Below, in pieces: positions 17,022 to 26,930 of a stretch of 54,864 nucleotides of DNA. Source of the DNA: Pseudomonas fluorescens (GTDB lineage Bacteria; Pseudomonadota; Gammaproteobacteria; Pseudomonadales; Pseudomonadaceae); assembly GCF_902497895.1 (NCBI RefSeq), contig NZ_CABVHQ010000039.1, positions 1 through 54,864 on the forward strand, read 5' to 3'. Made by a program: the position numbers and the translations under genes. Position 1 is the first letter of the stretch. Every line of letters starts with the position of its first letter. Under the pieces are notes generated by a model, which was not told the origin of the DNA, did no database searches, and was given only the letters and a program-made list of their open reading frames with translations.

Positions 17022-17044
17022 GAAAAGCTCATCACCTTCACAAA

Positions 17045-17077
17045 GAAAAAACCCGCACCTCTTTCAAGGCACGGGTT
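17045..17077 (-). terminator. Rho-independent terminator of asd
   Basis: On the minus strand the 11-base stem AACCCGTGCCT/AGGTGCGGGTT (two wobble pairs) precedes TTTTTTC. It starts 20 bases after the asd stop codon. Confidence 0.85.
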
Positions 17078-17096
17078 CCTTCATTACTTCAATAAA

Positions 17097-18209
17097 TCAA
17101 CGCTCGAGCAGAATCCGCAACATGCGCCGCAGCGGTTCGGCCGCGCCCCACAGCAGTTGGTCGCCGACGGTGAAGGCTCCGAGGAACTGCGAACCCATAT
17201 TCAGTTTGCGCAGACGGCCCACCGGGATATTCAGGGTACCGGTGACCTTGGTCGGGCTCAGCTCCTGCATGCTGATTTCACGCTGGTTCGGCACCAGCTT
17301 GACCCAGGGGTTGTGCTGGCTGATCAGCCCTTCGATATCGGCAATCGGCACGTCTTTGTTCAGTTTGATGGTCAGCGCCTGGCTGTGGCAGCGCATGGCG
17401 CCGATCCGCACGCAGATGCCATCGACCGGTATCGGGCTCTTGAAGCGACCGAGGATCTTGTTGGTCTCGGCCTGGGCCTTCCACTCTTCACGGCTCTGAC
17501 CGTTCGGCAGTTCCTTGTCGATCCACGGGATCAGGCTGCCGGCCAGTGGCACGCCGAAGTTCTCGGTCGGATAGGCTTCGCTGCGCATGGCTTCGGCGAC
17601 TTTGCGGTCGATGTCGAGGATGGCGCTGGCCGGGTTGGCCAGTTCATCGGCGACAGCGGCATGGGTCGCGCCCATCTGCTTGATCAGTTCACGCATGTTC
17701 TGCGCGCCGGCACCGGAGGCCGCCTGATAGGTCATGGCGCTCATCCACTCCACCAGACCGGCTTCGAACAGGCCACCCAGGCCCATCAGCATCAGGCTGA
17801 CAGTGCAGTTACCGCCGATGTAGTTCTTGGTCCCGGCGTCGAGTTGCTGGTCGATGACCTTGCGGTTCACCGGATCGAGCACGATCACCGCGTCATCCTG
17901 CATGCGCAGGCTGGAAGCGGCATCGATCCAGTAACCCTGCCAGCCGGCTTCGCGCAGTTTCGGAAAGACTTCGCTGGTGTAGTCGCCACCCTGGCAGGTC
18001 AGAATCACGTCGAGGGTTTTCAGCTCTTCAATGCTGTAAGCATCCTTGAGCGGAGCAATATCCTTGCCCACGGACGGGCCTTGGCCACCCACATTGGACG
18101 TGGTGAAAAACACCGGCTCGATAAGATCGAAATCCTGCTCTTCCAGCATCCGCTGCATGAGCACGGAACCGACCATACCGCGCCAACCGATCAGACCTAC
18201 ACGTTTCAT
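17097..18209 (-). CDS. asd: Aspartate-semialdehyde dehydrogenase
   Basis: Asd reduces aspartyl phosphate to the semialdehyde, the branch point for lysine/diaminopimelate, methionine and threonine. The 370-residue protein begins MKRVGLIGWRGMVGS (NADP-binding), contains CQGGDYT, the catalytic Cys in GGNCTVSLMLMGL (about residue 134), and QAASGAGAQNM, all of the gamma-proteobacterial Asd type. It is the functional copy compared with the Cys-less neighbour at 15780-16790. It lies 67 bases downstream of leuB in the same direction. Confidence 0.97.
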   Translation of the reverse strand: MKRVGLIGWRGMVGSVLMQRMLEEQDFDLIEPVFFTTSNVGGQGPSVGKDIAPLKDAYSIEELKTLDVILTCQGGDYTSEVFPKLREAGWQGYWIDAASSLRMQDDAVIVLDPVNRKVIDQQLDAGTKNYIGGNCTVSLMLMGLGGLFEAGLVEWMSAMTYQAASGAGAQNMRELIKQMGATHAAVADELANPASAILDIDRKVAEAMRSEAYPTENFGVPLAGSLIPWIDKELPNGQSREEWKAQAETNKILGRFKSPIPVDGICVRIGAMRCHSQALTIKLNKDVPIADIEGLISQHNPWVKLVPNQREISMQELSPTKVTGTLNIPVGRLRKLNMGSQFLGAFTVGDQLLWGAAEPLRRMLRILLER

Positions 18210-18276
18210 CGCAACTGCACCTTTTACAAAAAGTGGGCGCGCTTGCCACCATCAGCGGCAAGCGGGGCCCAAGAGA

Positions 18277-19359
<1,083 letters not shown>

Positions 19360-19424
19360 GCTTTCCTCATTTCATCTGTCGGCATGCCCTCGGGCGCACC
19401 TGGAAAAATTCTATTGCTCGGCGC

Positions 19425-20189
19425 TTATCGTTCAGCCATCAGCACCAGCACATCCGTACTGAACGAACCATCGGCCTCAATCTCAAAATACTCGCGCACT
19501 TCATTGCCCATGGCCTGCTGCAACTCGAGGATCGCGGCGCGCATGACCTGCGGCGTGCGCATCCGCTCGACCCAGGAGTTGTACTCCAGGCGCAGGCGCT
19601 GGCGCGTGGTGCTGCGGGTATGCAACCCCGCTTCGCTGACCTGACGCAACCACTCACCGGCGGAATAATCGCGCACATGGCTGGTGTCGCGCAGCACTTC
19701 GACGCTCTGCAGGTAAGTGTCGAACAACGGACTGCCCGGCGACAAGACATCAACGAATGCCGCCACCCCACCCGGCTTGAGTACCCGCCGCACTTCCCGC
19801 AGGGCCAGGCCGAGATCGCTCCAATGGTGCGCCGAATAACGGCTGAAGACGAAATCGAACTCACCATCGGCGAACGGCAAGCGTTCGGCGGCGCCCAACT
19901 GGGTGGAAACGTTGCTCAGCCCCCGGTCAACCGCCGCAGCGGCGACCACATCCAGCATCTGCCGGGACAGGTCGTAGGCCACCACCTCTTTGACCAGCGA
20001 CGCCACCTGGAAACTCACATGACCGGCGCCACAGCCCAAATCCAGTACCTTCGCATCCCCACGACCCGCCACCTCGGCCTGTAGCAGCGCAAATTCGGTG
20101 CCTTGAGCGTGCACGGCGCTACTCAGATAGGCCGCGGCCTGTTCACCGAATTGCTTTTGGACTACCTGGCTGTGGGCATTGCTGGTCAT
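19425..20189 (-). CDS. Class I SAM-dependent methyltransferase (254 aa)
   Basis: The Rossmann-like SAM-binding motif VLDLGCGAGHVSFQ lies near residues 45-58, followed by VVAYDLSRQML and a motif-IV-like FDFVFSRYSAHHW; the overall layout resembles UbiE/MenG-type small-molecule methyltransferases. I placed the start at ATG 20189, with AAGGA seven bases upstream; the longer frame reads through a REP element. It is fixed between leuD and leuB in Pseudomonas but is not a leucine enzyme. The substrate is unknown. The upstream REP pair sets it apart from leuD. Confidence 0.85.
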   Translation of the reverse strand: MTSNAHSQVVQKQFGEQAAAYLSSAVHAQGTEFALLQAEVAGRGDAKVLDLGCGAGHVSFQVASLVKEVVAYDLSRQMLDVVAAAAVDRGLSNVSTQLGAAERLPFADGEFDFVFSRYSAHHWSDLGLALREVRRVLKPGGVAAFVDVLSPGSPLFDTYLQSVEVLRDTSHVRDYSAGEWLRQVSEAGLHTRSTTRQRLRLEYNSWVERMRTPQVMRAAILELQQAMGNEVREYFEIEADGSFSTDVLVLMAER

Positions 20190-20213
20190 GCCGATTTCCT
20201 TATGCGTTGTGAA

Positions 20214-20294
20214 GATCAAAAGATCGCAGCCTGCGGCAGCTCCTACAGGTGTACGCAATCCAAATGTAGGAGCTGGCGAAGCCTGCGATCTTTT
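20214..20294. repeat. Inverted REP pair between leuD and the methyltransferase gene
   Basis: GATCAAAAGATCGCAGCC...GCAGCTCCTAC (20214-20247) faces TGTAGGAGCTGGCGAAGCCT...CTTTT (20265-20294) across 17 bases. It may attenuate or stabilise the leuCD transcript end. Confidence 0.75.
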
Positions 20295-20313
20295 CAGCGA
20301 TCACACCAAAACA

Positions 20314-20958
20314 TCACGCGTCGCGAAACAACCAAGGCTGGCTCGCCCGGTGCTTGGCTTCGAACGTGGCAATCGCTTCATGGTCCTGCAGGGTCAGGCC
20401 GATATCGTCCAGACCGTTAAGCAGGCAATGCTTGCGGAATGCGTCGATTTCGAAGCTCAAGACCTTGCCATCCGGACGGGTCACCGTCTGGGCTTGCAGG
20501 TCGACCTGTAACTGATAGCCAGGAGTCGCTTCGACTTGCTGGAACAGCTCATCGACTTCGGCATCGCTCAAGATGATCGGCAGCAAGCCGTTCTTGAAGC
20601 TGTTGTTGAAGAAGATGTCGGCATAGCTCGGCGCGATGATGCTGCGAAAACCGTACTCTTCCAAAGCCCATGGCGCATGTTCGCGGCTCGAGCCGCAACC
20701 GAAGTTTTCCCGGGCGAGCAACACGCTGGCACCTTGATACCGCTCGGCGTTGAGCACGAAATCCTTGTTCAACGGGCGTTTCGAGTTGTCTTGGTACGGC
20801 TGGCCGACATCCAGGTAACGCCACTCATCGAACAGGTTCGGGCCGAAGCCGGTGCGCTTGATCGACTTCAAGAACTGCTTGGGAATGATCTGATCGGTGT
20901 CGACGTTGGCGCGATCCAGAGGCGCGACAAGACCAGTGTGCTGGGTAAAGGCTCTCAT
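20314..20958 (-). CDS. leuD: 3-isopropylmalate dehydratase small subunit LeuD
   Basis: LeuD is the swivelling domain that pairs with LeuC to isomerise 2- to 3-isopropylmalate. The 214-residue protein has DRANVDTDQIIPKQFL, the substrate-binding NFGCGSSREHAPWAL and FRSIIAPSYADIFFNN. It starts two bases after the leuC stop codon, so the subunits are translated from one message. Confidence 0.97.
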   Translation of the reverse strand: MRAFTQHTGLVAPLDRANVDTDQIIPKQFLKSIKRTGFGPNLFDEWRYLDVGQPYQDNSKRPLNKDFVLNAERYQGASVLLARENFGCGSSREHAPWALEEYGFRSIIAPSYADIFFNNSFKNGLLPIILSDAEVDELFQQVEATPGYQLQVDLQAQTVTRPDGKVLSFEIDAFRKHCLLNGLDDIGLTLQDHEAIATFEAKHRASQPWLFRDA

Positions 20959-20960
20959 GT

Positions 20961-22391
20961 TTACTGCGCTCCCTGGGTCAATTCACGGACGTCGATGAAA
21001 CGACCGTTGACGGCCGCCGCGGCAGCCATGGCCGGGCTGACCAGGTGAGTACGACCACCGGCGCCCTGACGGCCTTCAAAGTTACGGTTGGAAGTCGACG
21101 CGCAATGCTCGCCCGATTCCAAACGGTCCGGGTTCATCGCCAGGCACATCGAGCAACCTGGTTCACGCCATTCGAAACCGGCTTCCAGGAAGATCTTGTC
21201 CAGGCCTTCCAATTCGGCCTGAGCCTTCACCAGGCCCGAGCCCGGCACCACGATCGCCTGCTTGATGGTCGAAGCGACTTTGCGGCCCTTGGCAATCACC
21301 GCCGCGGCGCGCAGGTCTTCGATCCGCGAGTTGGTGCAGGAACCGATGAAGACCCGGTCCAGTTGAATGTCGGTGATCGCCTGATTGGCGGTCAAACCCA
21401 TGTACTTCAAGGCGCGTTCGATGGAGCCGCGCTTGACCAGATCCATTTCCTTCGCTGGATCCGGAACGTTCTGATCAACAGCAAGCACCATCTCGGGCGA
21501 GGTGCCCCAGCTGACTTGCGGCTTGATCTGAGTGGCGTCGAGCTCGACGATGGTGTCGAACTTCGCATCCGCGTCGGTCACCAGATCTTTCCAGGCTTCG
21601 ACCGCCAGGTCCCATTCCGCGCCTTTCGGAGCAAACGGGCGGCCTTTGACGTAGGCCACAGTCTTTTCATCGGCGGCGACCAGACCCACTCGTGCACCGG
21701 CTTCAATGGCCATGTTGCAGATGGTCATGCGGCCTTCGACCGACAAATCACGAATCGCGCTGCCGGCGAACTCGATGGCGTGGCCATTGCCGCCGGCGGT
21801 GCCGATCTTGCCGATGATCGCGAGGACGATGTCCTTGGCGGTCACGCCGAACGGCAATTGCCCTTCGACGGAAACCAGCATGTTCTTCATTTTTTTCGCG
21901 ACCAGGCACTGAGTGGCGAGCACATGCTCGACCTCGGAGGTGCCGATCCCGTGAGCCAGAGCGCCGAACGCGCCGTGGGTCGAGGTGTGAGAGTCACCGC
22001 AGACCACGGTCATGCCCGGCAAGGTAGCGCCCTGCTCCGGACCGATGACGTGGACGATGCCCTGACGAATGTCGTTCATCTTGAATTCGACAATGCCGTA
22101 TTCATCACAGTTATCGTCGAGGGTCTGGACCTGCAAACGCGAGACCTGGTCGACAATGGCTTCGATCCCGCCTTTACGCTCCGGGGTGGTCGGTACGTTG
22201 TGGTCCGGAGTCGCGATATTGGCATCGATGCGCCAAGGCTTGCGCCCAGCCAGACGCAGGCCTTCGAAGGCTTGCGGCGAAGTCACTTCATGGATGATGT
22301 GACGATCGATATAGATCAGCGCCGAGCCATCGTCGCGCTGCTTGACCAAATGCGAATCCCAGAGCTTGTCGTAGAGCGTTTTGCCGGCCAT
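20961..22391 (-). CDS. leuC: 3-isopropylmalate dehydratase large subunit LeuC
   Basis: LeuC carries the 4Fe-4S cluster of the isomerase. In the 476-residue protein, the cluster Cys are visible in FIGSCTNSRI and CSMCLAMNPD, with VCGDSHTSTHGAFGALAHGIGTSEV upstream (shown here only as the active-site region near residue 130-155). It is the first gene of leuCD and is divergent from the LysR gene, with a 146-base shared control region. Confidence 0.97.
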   Translation of the reverse strand: MAGKTLYDKLWDSHLVKQRDDGSALIYIDRHIIHEVTSPQAFEGLRLAGRKPWRIDANIATPDHNVPTTPERKGGIEAIVDQVSRLQVQTLDDNCDEYGIVEFKMNDIRQGIVHVIGPEQGATLPGMTVVCGDSHTSTHGAFGALAHGIGTSEVEHVLATQCLVAKKMKNMLVSVEGQLPFGVTAKDIVLAIIGKIGTAGGNGHAIEFAGSAIRDLSVEGRMTICNMAIEAGARVGLVAADEKTVAYVKGRPFAPKGAEWDLAVEAWKDLVTDADAKFDTIVELDATQIKPQVSWGTSPEMVLAVDQNVPDPAKEMDLVKRGSIERALKYMGLTANQAITDIQLDRVFIGSCTNSRIEDLRAAAVIAKGRKVASTIKQAIVVPGSGLVKAQAELEGLDKIFLEAGFEWREPGCSMCLAMNPDRLESGEHCASTSNRNFEGRQGAGGRTHLVSPAMAAAAAVNGRFIDVRELTQGAQ

Positions 22392-22475
22392 CAGACGGTC
22401 CTCATCAGCTTGTTTCTATGCCCTGGGCTTGAAGCAACTCAATGACCCCTTGGCTTGTGAGGTCGATCCTAGGGC

Positions 22476-22490
22476 GTTACATTAAATAAC
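22476..22490. promoter_or_regulatory. Candidate LysR-type operator GTTA-N7-TAAC between leuC and the LysR gene
   Basis: GTTACATTAAATAAC is a dyad that also satisfies T-N11-A. It is centred in the divergent region, where LysR regulators usually bind to control both their own gene and the target. Confidence 0.45.
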
Positions 22491-22537
22491 TCAAATTCAT
22501 ATTTTTCATGCTTTGGATAACTATCTGGAATGCGACC

Positions 22538-23428
22538 ATGGACCTGGCCAACCTTAACGCTTTTATCGCGATCGCCGAGACCGGCAGTTTCTCCGGAGCC
22601 GGCGAGCGCCTGCACCTGACGCAGCCAGCGATCAGCAAACGCATTGCCGGGCTGGAACAGCAGCTCAAGGTGCGCCTGTTCGACCGGCTTGGCCGTGAAG
22701 TCGGCCTGACTGAAGCCGGGCGCGCATTGCTGCCGCGGGCCTACCAGATCCTCAACGTACTGGACGATACCCGTCGGGCACTGACCAATCTATCCGGCGA
22801 AGTGAGCGGGCGCCTGACTCTGGCCACCAGCCATCACATCGGCCTGCACCGCTTGCCACCTCTCTTGCGAGCCTTTACCCGGCGCTATCCCGAGGTAGCG
22901 CTGGATATCCAGTTTCTCGATTCGGAAGTGGCCTACGAAGAAATCCTCCATGGCCGCGCCGAGCTGGCGGTCATCACCCTTGCACCGGAGCCGCACACAC
23001 TGGTGCGGGCGACGCCGGTCTGGGACGATCCGCTGGACTTCGTCGCCGCACCCGAACACCCGTTGGTCAACCATGGCGCGGTCAGCCTGGCCGACATCGC
23101 CCTGCATCCAGCGGTGTTCCCCGGCGGCAACACCTTTACTCACCATATTGTCCAGCGCCTGTTCGAAGGCCAGGGGCTGACACCGAATATCGCCATGAGC
23201 ACCAATTATCTGGAAACCATCAAGATGATGGTCTCGATCGGCCTGGCCTGGAGCGTTTTGCCACGCACCATGCTCGATGATCAGGTGGCGCGCATCCCTT
23301 TACCGGGCATACAGCTCACTCGCCAGCTAGGCTATATCCTGCACACCGAACGGACGCTGTCGAATGCTGCACGGGCTTTCATGGCCTTGCTGGATGCACA
23401 AGTCGATTTGCCAGGGAGCCAGACATAA
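22538..23428 (+). CDS. LysR family transcriptional regulator (296 aa), divergent from leuC
   Basis: The N-terminal winged HTH (residues 1-60; ANLNAFIAIAETGSFSGAG, LTQPAISKRIAGLE) and the two-lobed effector domain (about 90-295) are complete. I use the ATG at 22538 (MDLANLNAF) because the LysR consensus starts there; an ATG at 22508 would add ten odd residues. The divergent position points to control of leuCD in response to a leucine-pathway intermediate, which is inference. Confidence 0.85.
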   Translation: MDLANLNAFIAIAETGSFSGAGERLHLTQPAISKRIAGLEQQLKVRLFDRLGREVGLTEAGRALLPRAYQILNVLDDTRRALTNLSGEVSGRLTLATSHHIGLHRLPPLLRAFTRRYPEVALDIQFLDSEVAYEEILHGRAELAVITLAPEPHTLVRATPVWDDPLDFVAAPEHPLVNHGAVSLADIALHPAVFPGGNTFTHHIVQRLFEGQGLTPNIAMSTNYLETIKMMVSIGLAWSVLPRTMLDDQVARIPLPGIQLTRQLGYILHTERTLSNAARAFMALLDAQVDLPGSQT

Positions 23429-23474
23429 CAACCGGGCATAAGTTGTGCTGACCCGCTATGGTTTGTCGTGCTAA

Positions 23475-26400
23475 ATGCCCTATTCAGTTCAAGGCCTGCT
23501 GCCAATGCACAAACCCGCTGACCGTGTACCGCGTATGCCGCGTATCAAGGCAATCGACCCAAAAACCTCGGAGCAAAGCTGGGAAAGCGCTCCACAGTTG
23601 CTCGCTGCGCTGAACGGTGCACACTTGGGTGCCTGGTATTGGGACATCGAGCGCGGGCAAATCAGTTGGTCTCGTGGCACCCAGGCGTTGTTTGGCTTCG
23701 ACCCACGGCAGCCGCTGCCGGCCGATCTGGAGTATCTGGACCTGCTGCCCGTCGAAGATCGGGCCAAAGCCACGCGCGCCTTCAATGCCGTGCTCGCCGG
23801 CGCGCCACTGGAGCAGGCGATGCATCACCGGATCCGCTGGCCGGACGGCAGTCTGCACTGGCTGGAGATCAACGGCAGTCTGTTGCCAGACAAGAACGGT
23901 AAACCACGAATGATCGGCGTGATCCGTGAGATCACCCATCAACGCCAGCGCGAACAAGCCCTGAGCAGTTCGGAAAAGCGCTTCGCCACATTGTTTCATC
24001 TGTGCCCGAACATGGTCCTGCTGACCCGTCAGGAAGACGGCCTGATCAGCGAAGCCAACCAGTATTTTGAAAGCCTGTTTGGCTGGCCGGTGCAGGATGC
24101 GATCGGCCGCACAACCCTGGAACTGGGGCTCTGGGTCCATCCGGAGCAACGTGCACAACTGATCAAGGCCACCAAGGCCAAGGGCGACCTGGTCAACATG
24201 GAGGTGCAGTTTCGGGCCAGCAGCGGGCAGATCCATGACGGCATTCTCAGCGCGCAAAAGGTCGAACTGGAAGGCCAGCCTTATCTGCTCAGTACCTTCC
24301 TCGACACCAGCGAACGAAAAAACGCCGAGCTAGCCCTGAAAGACAGCCAGGAACGCCTCGACCTGGCACTGGATTCCGCCCAGCTCGGCACCTGGGACTG
24401 GCACATTCCCAGCGGCATGCTCTATGGCTCGGCACGGGCGGCGCAGCTGCATGGCCTGGACCCAAAACCTTTCCACGAACCGTTCGATGCGTTTTTCGAC
24501 GGGGTGCCCGGCGAAGAGCGCGACACCATGCGCGACGCCTACCGCAGCCTGCGCGAGGGACCGGCCGGCAGCTATCAATTGACCTATCGCGTGCAACTGG
24601 AAGACGGCAGCTCACGTTTTCTGGAAAGCCGTGCCCGACTCTACCGCGACGAAGACGGCAACCCGTTACGGATGGCCGGCACCTTGCTGGACATCACCGA
24701 CCAGGTTGAGCGCGAGCAACGCCTGGTCACCTCGGAAGAGAAGTTCGCCAGCCTGTTCCAGGTCAGCCCGGACCCGATCTGCGTGACGCGCCAGGATACC
24801 GGCCAGTTCATCGAGATCAATTCCAGCTTTACCCAGACCTTTGGCTGGACCGCCACCGACGTCATGGACCGCAGCGCCGACCAGATCGGGCTCTGGGACG
24901 ATTCGGCGAAACGCCAGCAGCGTATCGAACAAGTCATCCGCGAGCAGGCGCTGAATAATGTCGCGGTGATTGTTCATCACAAAGACGGGCAATCCTTGAC
25001 CTGCGTGATCTCAAGTCGCCAGATCAGTGTCGGCGATCAGCCGTGCATCGTCACCACCCTGCGTGACATCACTCAGCAGCAACGCTCCGAAGCCGCGCTC
25101 AAGGCCAGCGAAGAGAAGTTCGCCAAGGCATTCCATTCCAGCCCCGACGCCATCACCATCTCCGAGCGCGACACCGGGCGTTACCTGGAGGTCAATGACG
25201 GTTTCTGTCGGCTGACCGGCTACCGCGCGGATGAAGTCATCGGGCGCACGGTGTATCAGGTCGGCATCTGGGCCGGAGAGAAACAGCGTTCAGCCTTGCT
25301 CGCCGAACTGCAGATAAAAGGCCGGGTCCATCACCAGGAAATGCTCGGCCGCAACAAGCGCGGCGAGATCCTCACGGTCGAAGTCTCGGTCGAACCCATC
25401 ACCCTGAATGAAATCCACTGCCTGCTGCTGACGGCGCGAGACGTCAGCCTGCTGAAGAATGCCGAGGCGCAGATCCGCCACCTGGCCTACCACGACCCGC
25501 TGACCAATCTGCCCAACCGTGCACTGCTGATGGATCGCCTGAGCCAGCAGATCGCCCTGCTCAAACGGCATAACCTGCGTGGCGCGCTGCTGTTCCTCGA
25601 TCTCGATCACTTCAAGCACATCAACGATTCCCTCGGCCATCCGGTGGGCGATACGGTGCTGAAAATCATCACGGCCCGCCTCGAGGCCAGTGTGCGCATG
25701 GAAGACACCGTCGCACGCCTGGGCGGCGACGAATTCGTGGTCCTGCTCAGCGGCCTCGAAGGCACCCGCAGCGAAGTCAGCGAACAAGTCCGGGAACTGG
25801 CCGATACCTTGCGCGAACTGCTGTCCGAACCGATGTTTCTCGACGGTCAACGCCTGCAGGTCACGCCGAGCATTGGCATCGCCTTGATTCCCGATCACGG
25901 CTCGACCCCGGCCGACCTGCTCAAGCGGGCGGACATCGCGCTCTACCGCGCCAAGGATTCAGGGCGCAATACCACGCAAATGTTCCACAACACCATGCAA
26001 AAGGCCGCCAGCGAGCGCCTGCGCATGGAAACCGACCTGCGCCTGGCCCTCTCGCGAGGCGAGTTCAGCGTGCACTTCCAGCCACAGGTCGATGCCCGCA
26101 ACAACCGCATCGTCGGCGCCGAAGCCCTGGTTCGCTGGAATCACCCCGAACTGGGCGCGCAAGCCCCCGCCGAGTTCATCAAGGTGCTGGAAGACAGTGG
26201 GCTGATTCTGGAGGTCGGCACCTGGATTCTCGATGAAGCCTGCAAAGCCTTCCGCCAACTGATCGACGAAGGCCGAATCGATCCGCTCGACTTCAGTCTT
26301 TGCGTGAACATCAGCCCGCGACAATTTCGCCAGAATGACTTCGTCGAACGCATCGAACGCAGCCTGAGCAACCAGCAACTGCCCTGCTCACTGCTGAAGC

Positions 26401-26783
26401 TGGAGATCACCGAAGGCATCGTGATCCAGAACCTGGATGACACCGTCAACAAAATGCGCCGTTTGCAGAAGCTCGGCGTGAGCTTCGCCATGGACGATTT
26501 CGGCACCGGTTACTCCTCACTGACCTACCTCAAGCGCCTGCCCGTGGATGCGCTGAAAATCGACAAATCGTTCGTCCACGACGCCACCAGCGATCCGAAC
26601 GACGCCGAAATCATCCGCGCGATCGTCGCCATGGCCCTCAGCCTCGAACTGACGGTGATTGCCGAAGGCGTGGAATCCCCTGAACAGCTTGGGTTTTTGC
26701 AGGGGCTGGGCTGCCATTTGTATCAGGGCTACCTGCATAGCCCGCCGCTGCCGCTGGATGAGTTCAAGAAGCGGCTCAAATAG
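23475..26783 (+). CDS. Five-PAS GGDEF-EAL cyclic-di-GMP protein (1102 aa)
   Basis: Five consecutive PAS/PAC units (about residues 40-155, 165-285, 290-410, 420-540, 545-660) sense ligands or redox state; no membrane helix or signal peptide is visible, so the protein is cytosolic. A GGDEF domain follows (about 665-835) with an intact active-site GGDEF (about 750) and an RMED inhibitory site five residues upstream. The EAL domain (about 845-1095) keeps EALVRW, NISPRQF, LKLEITEG, DDFGTGYSSL and VIAEGVE, so it should hydrolyse c-di-GMP. It may therefore switch between synthesis and breakdown. The start is uncertain: ATG 23475 has no good ribosome binding site, and ATG 23505 is possible. Confidence 0.92.
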   Translation: MPYSVQGLLPMHKPADRVPRMPRIKAIDPKTSEQSWESAPQLLAALNGAHLGAWYWDIERGQISWSRGTQALFGFDPRQPLPADLEYLDLLPVEDRAKATRAFNAVLAGAPLEQAMHHRIRWPDGSLHWLEINGSLLPDKNGKPRMIGVIREITHQRQREQALSSSEKRFATLFHLCPNMVLLTRQEDGLISEANQYFESLFGWPVQDAIGRTTLELGLWVHPEQRAQLIKATKAKGDLVNMEVQFRASSGQIHDGILSAQKVELEGQPYLLSTFLDTSERKNAELALKDSQERLDLALDSAQLGTWDWHIPSGMLYGSARAAQLHGLDPKPFHEPFDAFFDGVPGEERDTMRDAYRSLREGPAGSYQLTYRVQLEDGSSRFLESRARLYRDEDGNPLRMAGTLLDITDQVEREQRLVTSEEKFASLFQVSPDPICVTRQDTGQFIEINSSFTQTFGWTATDVMDRSADQIGLWDDSAKRQQRIEQVIREQALNNVAVIVHHKDGQSLTCVISSRQISVGDQPCIVTTLRDITQQQRSEAALKASEEKFAKAFHSSPDAITISERDTGRYLEVNDGFCRLTGYRADEVIGRTVYQVGIWAGEKQRSALLAELQIKGRVHHQEMLGRNKRGEILTVEVSVEPITLNEIHCLLLTARDVSLLKNAEAQIRHLAYHDPLTNLPNRALLMDRLSQQIALLKRHNLRGALLFLDLDHFKHINDSLGHPVGDTVLKIITARLEASVRMEDTVARLGGDEFVVLLSGLEGTRSEVSEQVRELADTLRELLSEPMFLDGQRLQVTPSIGIALIPDHGSTPADLLKRADIALYRAKDSGRNTTQMFHNTMQKAASERLRMETDLRLALSRGEFSVHFQPQVDARNNRIVGAEALVRWNHPELGAQAPAEFIKVLEDSGLILEVGTWILDEACKAFRQLIDEGRIDPLDFSLCVNISPRQFRQNDFVERIERSLSNQQLPCSLLKLEITEGIVIQNLDDTVNKMRRLQKLGVSFAMDDFGTGYSSLTYLKRLPVDALKIDKSFVHDATSDPNDAEIIRAIVAMALSLELTVIAEGVESPEQLGFLQGLGCHLYQGYLHSPPLPLDEFKKRLK

Positions 26784-26930
26784 GAGGAAGCGGGATCACT
26801 CGCACCTCCTGATCGGCAGAAGCCTGAGTCCAGAACAAACCTACACCAGACAAAGAAACGTCTGATTTATCTCCCGTATCGCCTTACCTAGCGTGTTCGT
26901 CCCTGCAGATAAAACAAGGACATAGACCGC

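Noticed and set aside
26849..26866. CAGAC...GTCTG hairpin between the GGDEF-EAL gene and the PAAR gene
   Set aside because: A five-base stem with no U-tract is too weak to call a terminator.
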